Part shown: positions 61,991 through 64,000 of the stretch, piece by piece
How positions within the stretch are numbered: position 1 is the stretch's first letter
Layout: the number at the start of each line of letters is the position of its first letter
DNA from: Solea solea
Taxonomy: Eukaryota; Chordata; Actinopteri; Pleuronectiformes; Soleidae
Assembly: GCF_958295425.1 (NCBI RefSeq)
Contig: NC_081140.1
Location: forward strand, 8,749,698 to 8,813,697
Direction: 5' to 3'
DNA length: 64,000 nucleotides
Notes under the pieces: model-generated
The model's database searches: none
Told to the model about the DNA's origin: nothing
What the model saw: the letters and a program-made list of their open reading frames with translations, nothing else
Program-made: the position numbers and the translations under genes

Positions 61991-63774
61991 ATGTATACAA
62001 TTGGTATGACCACCAAAGGGATTATGTGCTTGGATCAGACATGACGCAATCAAAAGTGTTGTGGTCTGCCTCACCACAATGTGTAATATCATTTATAAGT
62101 AAGTGCTTGCCAGGCTGCTGCAAAGGCTCAGAATTTCCAGTTTTCTGCAGGAATTTATCATAAAATGTGACCTGATCTTCATCTAAGTCACAAGTACTAA
62201 CAAACACAATGTGTTCAAGCTATTAATGCACAAACAATTAGGAACGTTCATGAGAAACACTCATTAAACCGTCACAGTGGTTGTGGAAAAAGTAAGTGAA
62301 CCCTTGGACTTAGTAAACAGTTGAATCTCCATTGGCAGCAATAACCTCAACCAAGCGCTTCAAGTAGCTGTGTTAGACCTAGAGTCATTTCAACCAGTGA
62401 TCCTTTCAGAACTGCTTCAGTTTAGCCAGTCTTAGGATGTCTGATGTCAACAGCTTGTTTGAGGTCAGTCCATGGCATCTCTATTAGGTTAAGGTTGAGG
62501 CTCTGAATGGACCACTGATTTTCTTTTGTTAAAAACACTATGAGTTTGATTAACCTGCATGTTTTGGGTCTAGTTGCATCACCTACCTAACCTTTTCTTG
62601 TATGTTTGCCTGAATAAAGTTGTGATTGTTCCATCAATGATGGACTGACAGGACACCAGGTACGTTAAAACCTGACTATTCATGACTATTCATCTTTAGT
62701 TTGCGTCATTAGTCCAAGGGGATGACTTATTTCTTCCCCACCACCACTGTTTAATGGGTGAGTTTGATAAAAACACAAAAGTTTCCATTAGTTTGTGTGT
62801 TATAAGCTAAAGCACATTGTGTTTGTTAATATTAGTGACTTAGATGAAGAGCAGATTACATTTTATTACAAATTCACGCAGACAAGCAGGAAATTCCAAA
62901 GGGTTCACATACTTTTTCTAACAGCAATATAAACTGCCCTTTCAAAAGATATAAACAAAATGAGAGTGTGTGTAGCATTTGTGTAACTGTTCGTGTATGT
63001 GACCCTTGCATCTCCAGATTAAGCAGCTGTACAGTAGCAGGAGTGTTAACTGGGAGGTCAAGTCTTGTAAAATGTAAAGGTAACAGGGTGCAGCGCAGGC
63101 TAAAGATTACATTACATTACAGAGGTTTCTGGCAACCAAACGGTCAAGACTGTTTCGTTTTTTTACATCTTTCTCCTTCAGGGCACATTTGTGCACTTCC
63201 CTTTTTGCGATTGATGTCTCATTATTCATCGACAAACCAGTGCTGGGATTTCACATTTAAAAAGGAGTTCATGCACAACTGGACCTTTCAAGGAGAAGGA
63301 TCGGGAAGTGAGATGCAGGGAGAGAGAGAAAGCTGAAGGCAAAATCCATCAGTGTGGTATAAGAGAACCAATCAAGGCCACCAATAGGAGGGCGAGAAGT
63401 CCGAGGGGCCAGGGGAAGTTCTAACTTACGCTGGGTGTGTTGAGGGGCTGCAGGCGGGCTGCCAGGGAGTCCAGGGCTGGGGGACCATGGGCCGTGGGGC
63501 CAGGGGCTGCTCCTGGCTCGTACATAGAGAATGCATGGCGCTCTCGCCGGTTGGCATGGGAGTGGGGAGTGAGTGAGGAGGACACAGTGAGCCCTGGGGT
63601 GTCTGCTCCTGGCCCAAACCCACCAAGACTCCCTCCACCTATTCCTCCTCGGATCACCCCCCCTTGCCAATGGCCTCCTCCACCTCCACCAGGCCCCCCT
63701 ACCCCATGGCCGGCTGCCCCCCCAGCCTGCTGGCCCCCCCGCAGGGCACTGTTCTCTGTCTGCATCCGTGTGAT
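58554..63774 (-). CDS. git1: GIT1 ArfGAP scaffold, C-terminal exons (partial)
   Basis: Six exons on the minus strand: 63430-63774, 61074-61157, 59665-59741, 59350-59523, 58879-58942, 58554-58769, in consistent phase and giving about 319 aa of C-terminus. Recognised segments are RMQTENSALR (end of the coiled coil), HAFSMYEPG and LAARLQPL, RKGSTGGGPASYG, PEKHGSGTDSDYDNTQ, TEDVILKTEQVTKNIQELLR, FVPCSEKIHSAVTEMASLFP and the final QLLTQQVIQCAYDIAKAAKQ to REKKQ-stop. The last part is the focal-adhesion-targeting-like four-helix bundle that binds paxillin. GIT1 is an ARF GTPase-activating scaffold with PIX proteins at focal adhesions and synapses. The ArfGAP, ankyrin and SHD exons lie past 64,000. 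Oddities: a glycine-rich expansion in the first exon, and no match to the DDAIYSVHVPAGLYR exon of human GIT1. Confidence 0.93.
61896..61987. repeat. GT microsatellite in a GIT1 intron
   Basis: About 46 uninterrupted GT units, the longest dinucleotide run in the window. Confidence 0.95.
62129..62930 (-). mobile_element. Internally deleted Tc1-like transposon
   Basis: The two ends share long inverted repeats: ttcatctaagtcac followed by aacaaacacaatgtg on the left, and its mirror with the phrase gtgacttagatgaagagcag on the right, ending gggttcacatactttttct. The minus strand between keeps the end of a transposase frame (KRLVEVIAANGDSTVY-stop near 62,305-62,355). Most of the transposase is gone, and the left end lacks the outer terminus. 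It lies in the GIT1 intron between exons 63430-63774 and 61074-61157. Confidence 0.75.
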
Positions 63775-64000
63775 CTACAGGAGAGGAGGGAAGGAGCAGG
63801 AAAGGATGAGAGGGATGAGAGGATGGAAGGAGGGAGGGACATGGGAAGGGAAGGTCAAAGGGAAGGGAAGGGAGGGGTGGAGTCAAATGAATGGTCAAAA
63901 ACAAGCACCCACAATCGCATGTACAGTTAAAGGCTCACACAGGGTTTCATTTATGTAGTCACATCAGTAGTGGGGTAGGAGGGGATATGTGGTGGCAGTG

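Noticed and set aside
61897..62163. Long Val/Cys open frame across the GT run
   Set aside because: Pure microsatellite translation.
63437..63958. Plus-strand 173-aa proline-rich open frame
   Set aside because: It is the antisense of the glycine-rich GIT1 exon.

Overview
The window is vertebrate nuclear DNA, most likely from a percomorph teleost. It has spliced genes with GT-AG introns, long CA/GT microsatellites, several fish-type interspersed repeats, and a conserved tail-to-tail gene pair, TP53I13 and GIT1, which are neighbours in the same arrangement on human chromosome 17q11.2.

Bases 1 to about 28,000 hold no coding exon that I can recognise. They contain repeats, several small DNA transposons (a piggyBac-like MITE, a PIF/Harbinger-like MITE, and a ZBED-type hAT fragment nested in another inverted-repeat element) and AT-rich stretches that could be conserved regulatory DNA. 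At 28,034-28,094 (minus strand) there is a convincing first coding exon for a secreted or membrane protein. Its length, phase and signal peptide look like the alternative first exon of an IgLON cell-adhesion gene (OPCML/NTM/LSAMP type). If so, everything to its left is part of that gene's large first intron.

Bases 30,400-34,100 are repeat-rich and hold a broken hAT transposase (TTF zinc finger, DUF4371, hATC dimerisation region) on the minus strand.

Bases 36,665-48,760 (minus strand) carry the most unusual content: two tandem genes for lysine/serine block proteins. The larger resolves into 31 exons in one consistent frame (about 974 aa). Most exons encode one module: an acidic serine cluster followed by a polylysine run. 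Seven near-identical exon-plus-intron units lie in tandem with a 183-192 bp period, the seventh spacing being stretched by an AAAAC expansion. The smaller gene (about 119 aa) starts 1.3 kb downstream with the same first-exon design. I do not recognise the family.

Bases 50,509-54,018 (plus strand) carry a complete nine-exon TP53I13 gene. Bases 58,554-63,774 (minus strand) carry the last six recognised exons of GIT1, including the paxillin-binding C-terminus; its ArfGAP and ankyrin part lies beyond the right edge. No RNA gene, CRISPR array or prokaryotic signal was seen.
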